This document shows positions 54,001 through 60,465 of a DNA stretch of 64,000 bases, piece after piece (position 1 is the stretch's first letter; each line of letters begins with the position of its first letter). A program made the position numbers and the translations under genes. Below the pieces are notes generated by a model. The model was not told the DNA's origin. It worked only from the letters and a program-made list of their open reading frames with translations, and made no database searches. Origin of the DNA: Ruminococcus sp. (GTDB taxonomy: Bacteria > Bacillota > Clostridia > Oscillospirales > Acutalibacteraceae); NCBI GenBank assembly GCA_003521625.1, contig DPHV01000024.1, forward strand, positions 162,216 to 226,215, written 5' to 3'.

Positions 54001-55356
54001 GGTGGAACATCTCTTTCTGCGTCAAAAATTGCAATGCGTGCATTGACAGAAAATCTGCCGATAGCTTACGGAGATATATTCGATAATCCTACCGTAGAAA
54101 TGCTTGAACAGCATATTCTTAAACAGCAAGGGAAAGAGGTTAAGGCAGAGGAAAAGGAAAATGATGTTGTACTTGAGGGTGTTGATAAGGCGCTTATGTA
54201 CAACACAGCAAAGTACGTTGATGAGGTTGAATACACCGACATCGGAAATGTACTGCTGACAGGTGCAACAGGCTTCCTCGGAGTTCACGTGCTTTACGAA
54301 ATTATTAAGCACACCAATTCTTCCGTCTATTGCCTTGTAAGAAAAGGTAGGGCAAACAGTATTGAAAACAGACTTAAATCTATGCTTGTATATTATTTCA
54401 GTGACGCAATGGATAATTTGTTCGGCGAGAGAATTATTCCGATTGAGGGCGATATTACCGATGTCGAAATAATTGCAGGTATTGATAAATACGACTTCAG
54501 AACTGTTATCAACTGCGCCGCAAGCGTCAAGCACTTTTCAAACGACGATTCTCTTGAGCGTATCAATGTAAAGGGCGTTGAAAACCTTATATCGTTGTGT
54601 GTAAAGACAGACAGACGACTTGTTCAGGTTTCAACTACAAGCGTTGCAGGAGTGAATGTCAACAGAAAATTCCCACCTGAAAAGAAAATTCATGAAAACG
54701 AGCTTTACTTCGGTCAGGATTTATCAAATAAATATATTGATACAAAATTCCGTGCCGAAAAGGCTGTGCTTGAGGCTGTTGCCAACGATAACCTTGACGG
54801 CAAGATAATAAGAGTAGGCAACCTGATGAGCCGACACAGCGATGGTGAGTTTCAGGTAAACGCCAATACAAACGGCTTTATGAGATTTCTGCGTGCTTAT
54901 GCGGCAATCGGAAAGTTCCCAGTTTCAAGTATGGATGAAGCTGTTGAATTTTCACCCATTGACTATACTGCCGCCGCAGTAATGTGCCTTGCAGGTGCTA
55001 ACAGCAAATTCACCGTCTTTCAGGCTTGCAACGGTCACAATGTTGAAATGGGCGATGTTGTTGAATTGCTTAACAGATGCGGAATAAAAATAGAGGTTGT
55101 AAAGGATAAGGAATTTTTTGAGTCGCTTAATACAGCGTTAATGGACGAAAAGAAAAATATGCTTATTTCGGGACTTATCTCATATGCCTCCTCCGACAAT
55201 GATAAAACCGAAGAATTTATAGGTTACGATAATTCCTTTACCACCAAAGCGCTTTACAGGCTCGGCTTTAAGTGGCCTATAATCAATGAGGAATATCTTG
55301 CAAACGCATTGAATGCACTTGCAACCTTGGGATTTTTTGACGGAAGATTTGATTGA
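48079..55356 (+). CDS. Two-module NRPS with terminal reductase (C-A-PCP-C-A-PCP-R)
   Basis: A 2425-residue nonribosomal peptide synthetase. C1: about 10-420, with HHIIFDR at 131-137. A1: about 430-920, P-loop YTSGSTGV at 582-589. PCP1: Ser962 in GITSIGA. C2: about 1000-1410, HHIICDG at 1134-1140. A2: about 1425-1890, YTSGSTGT at 1589-1596. PCP2: Ser1978 in GGTSLSA. Reductase: about 2055-2425, TGATGFLG (2061-2068) and YIDTK (2219-2223). The starting C domain suggests N-acylation of the first amino acid and the reductase suggests NADPH-dependent release as an aldehyde. The two C domains are very alike, pointing to module duplication. The A2 region is much richer in G+C than the rest. AAAGGAGG precedes ATG; an ATG-ATA-TGA triplet lies between. 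Confidence 0.95.
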   Translation: MIKNESNNKISLTKTEYGIFVESVNNPKSTAYNLPLFLTLDKNTDTEKLKSAIEAAFENHKYLKTRLYLDNDGNVYKKISDEDLKIEVKEIADSDFNKADYIHPFDLQNENLYRITILKLDSSVVLFCDIHHIIFDRYSLQVFLEDIDNAFNGVALVPEAYTANDVSQEESKRILTSELDEAKAYYNSAFGGLEIDSIPIYDKKDETPSAKKLRHDFKTFDADKIREFSRSHGIKTSSFFDAVFGFVLSKFSGADESLFTTVFNGRNEKLTRTCGMFVKTMPVSCNIQKTDEIEQYFKEINLQIENSRKYNLYSYADICSDLQISPQVLFAYQGDVLNKISFCGSETAVDFESSSDAKEIITCEIYRLNGNFYAELEYRADLYNEESMQILLSSFEKAINEFLTKSKLSEVNITDENQISLLESFNNTEKDYEKTDIVTLFRRQAEQNPDNTAVVYLDKSCTYKEVDEISEKIGAYISSLGIGREDVVSVLIPRCEYMVLASLGVLKSGAAYQPLDPSYPQERLEFMMNDAGAKLLIASKDLLKLVPNYKGKVLLIKDIQNLPDCSKISINPKPEDLFIMLYTSGSTGVPKGCMLEHRNIVSFCNWYRNYYNLTTQSRVAAYASYGFDANMMDMYPALTTGATVYIIDEAIRLDLLAIDKYFNENGITHSFMTTQVGRQFALEANCKSLQHLSVGGERLVPVNPQKDFSFYNAYGPTECTIFTTAFSVHKNFDRVPIGKSLDNTKLYVVDKYGRRLPPCVPGELWVAGHGVSRGYLNRPEQTEKSFIKNPFTDEKGYERVYRTGDIVRFIPDGNIDFVGRNDGQVKIRGFRIELSEVEKIIREFNGIKDATVAEYDEPSGGKFIAAYVVSDEKIDIQKLNEFILENKPPYMVPAVTMQIDKIPLNQNQKVNKRALPVPQKQAEDIIPPQNEVQQKIFDCISEVVGSDNFGITTDIFYAGITSIGAIRLNVLLSKAFDAAIKINDLKENNTVIKLEKFLSESAKTKKYDILSDYPITQTQNGIFVECAANPDSTIYNIPYLFKLSDKVDTDRLKKAVESTINAHPYIKTKLFINDNSDIRALRNDDEKPVVEIVECAELPDTSELVLPFTILNNKLYRAKIYKTNNANYLFLEFHHIICDGTSEAVIIEDINSFYDGEAVETESYTGFEAALDEENARKTEAYTKAKEYYDSVFNGCDTEFLPPKDKNEPLPSVGRCEIECDFPIENVKKYCDDNNITLNAFFNGVFGFVLSKYNYKDEALFTTIYNGRNDSRLSRAVTMLVKTFPVHCNINGESKITDLLLDTKNQLMESMSNDIYSFAEISRAYDIKADILFAYQGDSFEFERVGGEKAESITLGLDTAKAPLSIDVIIRNGKFVFLCEYRADMYSESTIMGMADCLSVVSQEFLKKTYLKEVSMLSAQAEKEIESFNATDYPVSFVPVHKLFETQAKQNGGNTAFIADGKKLTYSELNSEANRIAHSLIEKGLNVGEPVGIILPRTTDVPIAEYGIMKAGGAFLPMLPDYPDERIDYCLRDSESRFVITTEEIRDERKGLFEDKPYTVFTVNELLLNENAENPGLDIPVDSLAYIIYTSGSTGTPKGVMIEHRNLCNFVDANQLNYETVNFVSYGNTALSVASISFDFSLMEIHIPLCNGMAVCMAGEEEIHNPLALFKLIKENHVDVMSGTPSFISSFVDLPQAEEALKGIKMYDMGAEAFPPALYKKMRKASPEAVIVNGYGPTEATISCISKVMDGNGAVTIGKPAANVRAYICDTSGNIMPAGVKGELVICGDGVGRGYVNLLEKTADVFINLNGRKAYRSGDLARYNQNGEIEFFGRLDNQVKLRGFRVELDEIESVINEYPHISRSIVLVKENPKSGQFLCGYFTASEKIDKDKLTEHMKRSLTYYMIPSVLIQLDTMPLTANGKINKKALPEPEFTAEKRKYIAPKNNLQEKLCKMFANALGAEKVGIDENFFEIGGTSLSASKIAMRALTENLPIAYGDIFDNPTVEMLEQHILKQQGKEVKAEEKENDVVLEGVDKALMYNTAKYVDEVEYTDIGNVLLTGATGFLGVHVLYEIIKHTNSSVYCLVRKGRANSIENRLKSMLVYYFSDAMDNLFGERIIPIEGDITDVEIIAGIDKYDFRTVINCAASVKHFSNDDSLERINVKGVENLISLCVKTDRRLVQVSTTSVAGVNVNRKFPPEKKIHENELYFGQDLSNKYIDTKFRAEKAVLEAVANDNLDGKIIRVGNLMSRHSDGEFQVNANTNGFMRFLRAYAAIGKFPVSSMDEAVEFSPIDYTAAAVMCLAGANSKFTVFQACNGHNVEMGDVVELLNRCGIKIEVVKDKEFFESLNTALMDEKKNMLISGLISYASSDNDKTEEFIGYDNSFTTKALYRLGFKWPIINEEYLANALNALATLGFFDGRFD

Positions 55357-55357
55357 T

Positions 55358-57118
55358 ATGGAAAGAAACGATTATCTGATTAAAAAGAAATTCTACAGCT
55401 ACCTTCTTCCCGGAGTATTAATGGTTGTTGCTATGCAATTGGGAAATGTTGTCGACGGAATAATCGTCGGCAACATTCTCGGTAGCAGTGCGCTTGCGGC
55501 TATATCGTTAAGTATGCCTGTTCTTTACATATTGCAGTTGCCTGCATTCATACTCGGAATAGGCGGCAGTGCACAAGCCTCGGTCTATCTCGGCAAAAGA
55601 GACGTAAAAAAAGCTTCAAGGGTGTTTTCTGCGAGTGTTATTGCAGGATTCCTTATCTCACTGCTGCTGTGCGCTACGGCTCCGTTTTTGTCACAGCCCC
55701 TGACACATCTGCTTGCAGGTACACCGGAGCTTGAGGAGCTTCTTTATCCCTACATTCTGGTGAACATTCTCGGAATTCCGTTTTTGACATTAGCAATTGA
55801 GTTCAGCTACTTCTTTAATGTAGATAATAACCTTGTTTTAGGCTCAATGATGTTTATAATTGCAAATATTGTGAATCTGACTCTTGATTTTCTGTTTTTA
55901 AAGCTTACTCCGCTTGGTATGTACGGTACTGCTTTATCAACGATTATCGGTTATACCTGCGGTCTTGTATTGCTGATTCCGTATGCATTGTCAAAAAGAC
56001 GTATGCTCAGTTTTAAACTTTCAGCTATCCATAAGTGCTTTAAGGAAATTATGGAGTCTGTAACGGCAGGAATACCGTCTGGTATGTTTTTAGTGATGCT
56101 GGCGGCTAAAGACCTTATACTTAACACCTGTGTTGTGCGTATTCTCGGGCAGAATGAAATGGAAATTTTCTCTGTATGCACAAATTCTGTTTTTATAGTA
56201 GAGCTGTTTGCAGGAGGAGTTATCGGTCTTGTACAGACCATATGCGGAATACTCTACGGCGAGCGTGATTATTACGGAATCAGACGTGTTGTGCGGCGAG
56301 TTATATCATTATGTGTTTTTCTTACTTTATTCTTAACTGTTGTGTTCCTGTTGTTCCCTCAGCTTATCGCAGGATTGTTTGGATATAATAACGCTGAGTT
56401 TATGGATACTGCTCTTATGTGCATACGTCTGTTCAGTTTTTGTTTTTTATTTTATGCGTTTAACAAATTTTTTCAAACCTATTATCAGACTATTTTAAAG
56501 CCTGCACCTGCAACTCTTGATACAGTTTTACAGGGACTTGTGCTGATAATACCTTTTACGTTTCTGTTGCTTAATATATGGGGAATTTTCGGTGTATGTA
56601 CGGCGTCAGTTTGCAGTGAATTTGTAACATTGGTTATTGTTTGTATTTTCACAAAGCTAAAGCAAAAGCAAGGAAAGCTGCCGCAAAAGGGATTATTGCT
56701 CATACCTGAAAAAGACAGCGAAAGCTATTGCGATATTACAATCAAAGGTGGTGAGCAAGAGGCTGTAAGTATTTCTGACAAGCTGATTAATTGTTGTATT
56801 GAAAACGGGATTGACAGAAAAAAAGCAAATATAATCGGATTGGCTGCCGAAGAAATTGCAGTAAACATTTCTCGCTACGGCTATAAAACCGTGAAAAGAA
56901 ATTTTATTGATATTAATCTTTCAAGTGCAGACGGAAAACTTATTTTGCGTATCCGTGATGACGGCGTTCCTTTCGATCCTACGCAATATAAATCTGAAGA
57001 ACAAGGTGTTTTTGAACTGGGCGGTATCAATCTGATAAAAAAGACTGCTTCAAAGCTCAACTATATAAGAGTACTTAATATGAATAACACTATAATTGAA
57101 ATTGATGCAAGCAGTTGA
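55358..57118 (+). CDS. MATE-family exporter fused to an RsbW-like ATPase domain
   Basis: A 586-residue protein. Residues 1-435 form a MATE-type transporter of about 12 helices (LPGVLMVVAMQLGNVVDGIIVGN, PVLYILQLPAFILGIGGSAQASVYLG). A linker leads to a cytosolic domain (about 460-586) with GHKL/anti-sigma-kinase signatures: LAAEEIAVNIS (Glu498, Asn503), RDDGVPFDP (Asp534-Asp535) and LGGINLIKKTASKLNYI. The transporter should export small organic molecules using an ion gradient; the NRPS product is the obvious candidate. The extra domain could phosphorylate or bind the STAS protein. The ATG at 55358 follows the NRPS stop by one base; the frame upstream to 55313 is NRPS coding sequence. Confidence 0.88.
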   Translation: MERNDYLIKKKFYSYLLPGVLMVVAMQLGNVVDGIIVGNILGSSALAAISLSMPVLYILQLPAFILGIGGSAQASVYLGKRDVKKASRVFSASVIAGFLISLLLCATAPFLSQPLTHLLAGTPELEELLYPYILVNILGIPFLTLAIEFSYFFNVDNNLVLGSMMFIIANIVNLTLDFLFLKLTPLGMYGTALSTIIGYTCGLVLLIPYALSKRRMLSFKLSAIHKCFKEIMESVTAGIPSGMFLVMLAAKDLILNTCVVRILGQNEMEIFSVCTNSVFIVELFAGGVIGLVQTICGILYGERDYYGIRRVVRRVISLCVFLTLFLTVVFLLFPQLIAGLFGYNNAEFMDTALMCIRLFSFCFLFYAFNKFFQTYYQTILKPAPATLDTVLQGLVLIIPFTFLLLNIWGIFGVCTASVCSEFVTLVIVCIFTKLKQKQGKLPQKGLLLIPEKDSESYCDITIKGGEQEAVSISDKLINCCIENGIDRKKANIIGLAAEEIAVNISRYGYKTVKRNFIDINLSSADGKLILRIRDDGVPFDPTQYKSEEQGVFELGGINLIKKTASKLNYIRVLNMNNTIIEIDASS

Positions 57119-57276
57119 TTTTAAGTGTTTCCTATGAGAAAAGCTCATAAGTTATCTATAAAATATGTAAACACAAAATTATACTGAATTACAATCTTTC
57201 GTGTTTATTTATACAATTTAATAATTGTTATTTCACAGTTTACAATTCTGAGAGAAAGAATAAATAACAAAATTTT

Positions 57277-57306
57277 AAAGAGAAGTCTTTTAAGGCTTCT
57301 CTTTTT
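57277..57306 (+). terminator. Terminator after the MATE gene
   Basis: AAAGAGAAG pairs with CTTCTCTTT around a ten-base loop and ends in a T run. It closes the STAS - NRPS - MATE operon about 160 bases after the stop. Confidence 0.85.
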
Positions 57307-57523
57307 ATCTAACAGCGAAATTATACAAACATCATATTTTTGTAAAAAATTTAAAAATTTTAGAAAAACAGCGTTTTTTGTTGCACTTCGTTTTATATAA
57401 TATACATAAACAAGATTTTTCTTGATTTCATATAAAAATAAATTTTATAAATACTATGAGAATTATTGCTAAAAATATGAATTAAGAGAATTTTTGTACA
57501 TAATAAAACGGAGGTGGAATATT
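57307..57523 (+). promoter_or_regulatory. AT-rich upstream region of the PTS remnant, with the shared 12-base motif
   Basis: After the terminator at 57277-57306 this gap holds TTTGTTGCACTT (57377-57388) followed seven bases later by TATAAT (57396-57401), the same spacing as at 47541-47565. A GGAGG signal stands before 57524. Nothing else was recognised. Confidence 0.6.
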
Positions 57524-57828
57524 ATGAAGGATAAGGTTTTTGGAGTATTACAGCGAGTCGGTCGGTCGTTTATGCTGCCGATTGCATTGCTTCCTATTGC
57601 AGGTCTGCTTCTCGGAATAGGAAGTTCCTTTACAAACCCGACTACTCTTGAAGCATATAACCTTACTGGAGTAATTAATGAGGGTGGATTGGCATTTGCG
57701 GTGAACTTGCCGCAGATACAACACTTACCGAAAGATTCCTTCGTATGGGTATTGATGAACTCTCCGTTTCACCTTCGTTTGTACTTAAAGTCAGAGATAT
57801 GGTAAGACAAATCGACTTGAAATCATAG
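57524..57828 (+). pseudogene. Deletion scar: start of a PTS EIIC gene joined to the end of ptsI
   Basis: The first 55 or so codons (KDKVFGVLQRVGRSFMLPIA, LLPIAGLLLGIGSSF) match the N-terminus of a glucose/maltose/GlcNAc-type PTS EIIC. From about 57688, in the other frame, the sequence encodes the end of PEP-protein phosphotransferase: IGICGELAADTTLTERFLRM and GIDELSVSPSFVLKVRDMVR, stopping at 57828. The EIIC frame itself runs on out of phase to 57805. The simplest reading is one deletion that removed most of a PTS operon and left both ends. The surviving GGAGG and ATG are intact, but no functional product is expected. Confidence 0.85.
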
Positions 57829-58036
57829 ATAATATATACAGACGGTTTTTTGCAATTTTAACTCGGTCTGTATATTATTTTAGTCAAATTATTTTTTAAA
57901 ACTTATTACGATTGTTGTAGTTTATGTAGTATAACAGATTAAAACAGAATTTTTATCTAAATAGCATATGATTACTTTAGTTATAATTTTGTTTTCTGTT
58001 CCTTCGTTATGCTCGGGAATTCTGACATTATAATTA
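57829..58036. other. Non-coding stretch after the PTS remnant, with a former operon terminator
   Basis: TATACAGAC (57835-57843) pairs with GTCTGTATA (57866-57874) around a T-rich loop and is followed by TTATTTTAG. It looks like the old ptsI terminator. The rest is AT-rich with no recognisable gene. Confidence 0.5.
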
Positions 58037-58081
58037 AAAAAGCTGTAACAAACCTTGAAAACAGGTTTGTTACAGCTTTTT
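58037..58081 (-). terminator. Strong bidirectional terminator for upp
   Basis: A perfect 19-base-pair stem (58037-58055 with 58063-58081) with a seven-base loop, A-rich on one side and T-rich on the other, lies 11 bases past the upp stop. It can stop transcription from both strands. Confidence 0.93.
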
Positions 58082-58092
58082 ATCTGTTAAGT

Positions 58093-58719
58093 TTATTTTG
58101 TTCCGAAGATTCTGTCTCCTGCATCTCCAAGACCGGGGCAGATATATGCGTTTTCGTTTAAACAGCGGTCTAAACAGCCTACATAAAGTTGAACATCAGG
58201 ATGCGCCTGAGTGAGTGCCTTAACGCCTTCGGGAGCGGCGATAATTGACATAAACTTAATCTGCTTGCCGCCATGCTGTTTGATAAAATCAACTGCCGCA
58301 ATTGCCGAGCCGCCTGTTGCAAGCATTGGGTCAACAACAACAATCTGACGTTCTTCAATCGGTTCGGGAAGCTTGCAGTAATACTCGTGTGGTTCGTGTG
58401 TTTCAGGGTCACGGTAAAGACCAATGTGACCTATTCTTGCTGACGGTACGAGTGCCTGAATGCCGCTGACCATTCCAAGACCAGCACGCAGAATAGGAAC
58501 AATTGCAAGCTTTTTTCCGGCAATTACAGGTTGTTTTGTTTCTTCAATCGGTGTTTTTACTGTAGTTTCAATCATCTGTAAATCTGACAGAGCTTCATAT
58601 CCCATAAGCATCGCTACCTCTTCGACAAGATTGCGAAACTCCTTTGTTGATGTTTTTTCATTACGCATCAGTGTTATCTTATGCTTTATAAGCGGATGCG
58701 TCATATAGCAGACTGACAT
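58093..58719 (-). CDS. upp: Uracil phosphoribosyltransferase
   Basis: A 208-residue enzyme that makes UMP from uracil and PRPP. The PRPP-binding loop VVDPMLATGGSA, the N-terminal HPLIKHKITLMRNE and the uracil-binding end (YICPGLGDAGDRIFGTK) are intact. I chose the ATG at 58719 with GGAGGA upstream; the frame extension to 58734 starts with TTG inside that signal. It is divergent from the uracil permease gene, so uptake and salvage are paired. Confidence 0.97.
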   Translation of the reverse strand: MSVCYMTHPLIKHKITLMRNEKTSTKEFRNLVEEVAMLMGYEALSDLQMIETTVKTPIEETKQPVIAGKKLAIVPILRAGLGMVSGIQALVPSARIGHIGLYRDPETHEPHEYYCKLPEPIEERQIVVVDPMLATGGSAIAAVDFIKQHGGKQIKFMSIIAAPEGVKALTQAHPDVQLYVGCLDRCLNENAYICPGLGDAGDRIFGTK

Positions 58720-58794
58720 TTTAAATTCCTCCAAATAAATTTATACAGTCACACAAATTTCATATAATAAATTGTGCGTCATATATATAAAATA

Positions 58795-58823
58795 ATAATA
58801 CTAAAAAGCAGGAAATTTGTCAA
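58795..58823 (-). promoter_or_regulatory. Promoter for upp
   Basis: On the minus strand: TTGACA (58823-58818), 17-base spacer and TATTAT (58800-58795), giving a leader of about 70 bases. No PyrR-binding attenuator was recognised. Confidence 0.75.
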
Positions 58824-58861
58824 TATTACTCTGTATTTTTTCTTGATTTATAAAATTAATG

Positions 58862-58890
58862 TTGCTTTTTATATCAATTGGAATTATAAT
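58862..58890 (+). promoter_or_regulatory. Promoter for uraA
   Basis: TTGCTT (58862-58867), 17-base spacer and TATAAT (58885-58890), 31 bases before the permease start. Confidence 0.72.
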
Positions 58891-58921
58891 AATAGAAAAC
58901 GTACAAGAAAGAGGGATTTCA

Positions 58922-60397
58922 ATGAAAAAAAACACCGGCGCCATTTATGACGCCAAAACACTTGGCAAGCCTAAAATGATATTGCTCGGAGTTCAGCATA
59001 TGTTTGCAATGTTCGGCGCAACTATTCTGGTACCGATTATCACAGGGCTTGATATTTCAACCACATTGCTTATGGCAGGTCTGGGTACGCTTTTGTTCCA
59101 CTTATTGACAAAATTTCAGGTTCCTGCATTTTTAGGCTCGTCATTCGCTTTTCTCGGCGGTTATGCGGCTATTAAGGCTTTAAATCCCGAAGATCCGAAT
59201 TCAATGCTTCCTTATGCGTGTCTGGGCGTAGCGTGTGCAGGCCTTTTGTACTTTGTTCTTGCGGCTATCATTAAAACTGTAGGCATCAACAAGGTAATGC
59301 GCTTTTTTCCACCTGTAGTAACAGGACCGATTATTATAGCTATCGGACTTGGACTTGCACCCTCGGCTGTAGGCAACTGCTCAACAAACTGGATTCTTGC
59401 TCTTGTTGCACTTGCTGTAATCGTTGTGTTCAACATATGGGGCAGGGGAATGGCTAAAATCATTCCTATTATTCTCGGACTTGTTATTTCTTATGCCGTA
59501 GGCTTGGTTCTTTACTTTATCGGAGAAGCAAATCCACAGCTTATTCAGGACTTACCGTGGCTATTCTCGGGTGGCTTTAACGAGGCGACAGGTCAGTATA
59601 CAGCAATATTTGATTTTTCAAAGCTCAATACTATTTTTACAAATATTTCACAGGGTAATATTTTCGGCAGTGAAGGTCTTATCGGCATTCCGATAATCTG
59701 GGAAAAGACAGTATTCGGCGGCGTAGACTTTTCAAACGGCGCACTTATTGCATCCTCAATTATTGCTATTGTTCCTATCGCTCTTGCAACTATGATGGAG
59801 CATATCGGCGACATCTGCGCAATAGGTTCAACGACAGGCAAAAACTACATAGAGAATCCCGGCTTGCACAGAACACTTCTTGGCGACGGACTTGCAACTA
59901 CTATGGCTTCACTTTTTGGCGGTCCTGCAAATACTACCTATGGAGAAAACACAGGTGTTCTTGCTCTTACAAGAGTATATGACCCCAAGGTTATCAGAAT
60001 TGCGGCTGTTTTTGCGGCAGGCGTTTCGTTCTTCCCTGTTGTCAGCGCAATTATCGGCTCAATCCCGAGCTGCATAATCGGCGGTATTTCATTCGTACTT
60101 TACGGTATGATTTCTGCAATCGGCGTAAGAAATGTTGTTGAAAACAAGGTTGACTTTACAAAATCACGCAATCTTATTGTTGCCGCTGTAATTCTTGTAT
60201 GTGCTCTCGGCCTTTCTGCTGACACAGTAAGCTTTGCAATCGGCAGTGCAACAATTACACTTTCACCTCTTGCAGTTGCTTCTCTTGCCGGTATTATCCT
60301 GAATGCAATTTTCCCTGACAAGGATTTTAACTTTAACAGTCAGAATGCGGCAGATGCTGTAAACTTTGAAAAAGAAGTTACTGATAAGAAAGAATAA
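58922..60397 (+). CDS. uraA: Uracil permease (NCS2 family)
   Basis: A 491-residue nucleobase:cation symporter with about 14 membrane segments. Characteristic features are LLGVQHMFAMFGATILVP at the start, FLGSSFAFLGG, the TMMEHIGDICAIGSTTGKN segment with its key glutamate, and GGPANTTYGENTGVLALT. It imports uracil, which Upp converts to UMP. I chose ATG at 58922 (MKKNTGA) with GAGGGA upstream; the frame extension to 58859 overlaps the promoter. Confidence 0.95.
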   Translation: MKKNTGAIYDAKTLGKPKMILLGVQHMFAMFGATILVPIITGLDISTTLLMAGLGTLLFHLLTKFQVPAFLGSSFAFLGGYAAIKALNPEDPNSMLPYACLGVACAGLLYFVLAAIIKTVGINKVMRFFPPVVTGPIIIAIGLGLAPSAVGNCSTNWILALVALAVIVVFNIWGRGMAKIIPIILGLVISYAVGLVLYFIGEANPQLIQDLPWLFSGGFNEATGQYTAIFDFSKLNTIFTNISQGNIFGSEGLIGIPIIWEKTVFGGVDFSNGALIASSIIAIVPIALATMMEHIGDICAIGSTTGKNYIENPGLHRTLLGDGLATTMASLFGGPANTTYGENTGVLALTRVYDPKVIRIAAVFAAGVSFFPVVSAIIGSIPSCIIGGISFVLYGMISAIGVRNVVENKVDFTKSRNLIVAAVILVCALGLSADTVSFAIGSATITLSPLAVASLAGIILNAIFPDKDFNFNSQNAADAVNFEKEVTDKKE

Positions 60398-60416
60398 CAA
60401 AATATAATTTCATAAA

Positions 60417-60456
60417 TCAAAACAGAGCCTCGGTAATTCCAAGGCTCTGTTTTATT
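60417..60456. terminator. Bidirectional terminator between uraA and the histidine kinase gene
   Basis: AAAACAGAGCCT (60419-60430) pairs with AGGCTCTGTTTT (60442-60453) around an 11-base loop, with A/T tracts on both sides. It serves the two convergent genes. Confidence 0.88.
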
Positions 60457-60465
60457 ATGCCAAAA

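Noticed and set aside
54022..54534. Minus-strand open frame opposite the NRPS PCP2-reductase region
   Set aside because: Fully covered by a gene with intact motifs; no homology recognised.
44952..57118. Sporulation spoIIA-like or sigB operon
   Set aside because: No separate anti-sigma factor and no sigma factor gene are present; the ATPase domains are fused to membrane proteins and the operon contains an NRPS.
57494..57805. An intact small membrane protein
   Set aside because: Its first part is EIIC and its last part is the out-of-frame copy of a clear ptsI C-terminus, so it is a deletion product rather than a gene.
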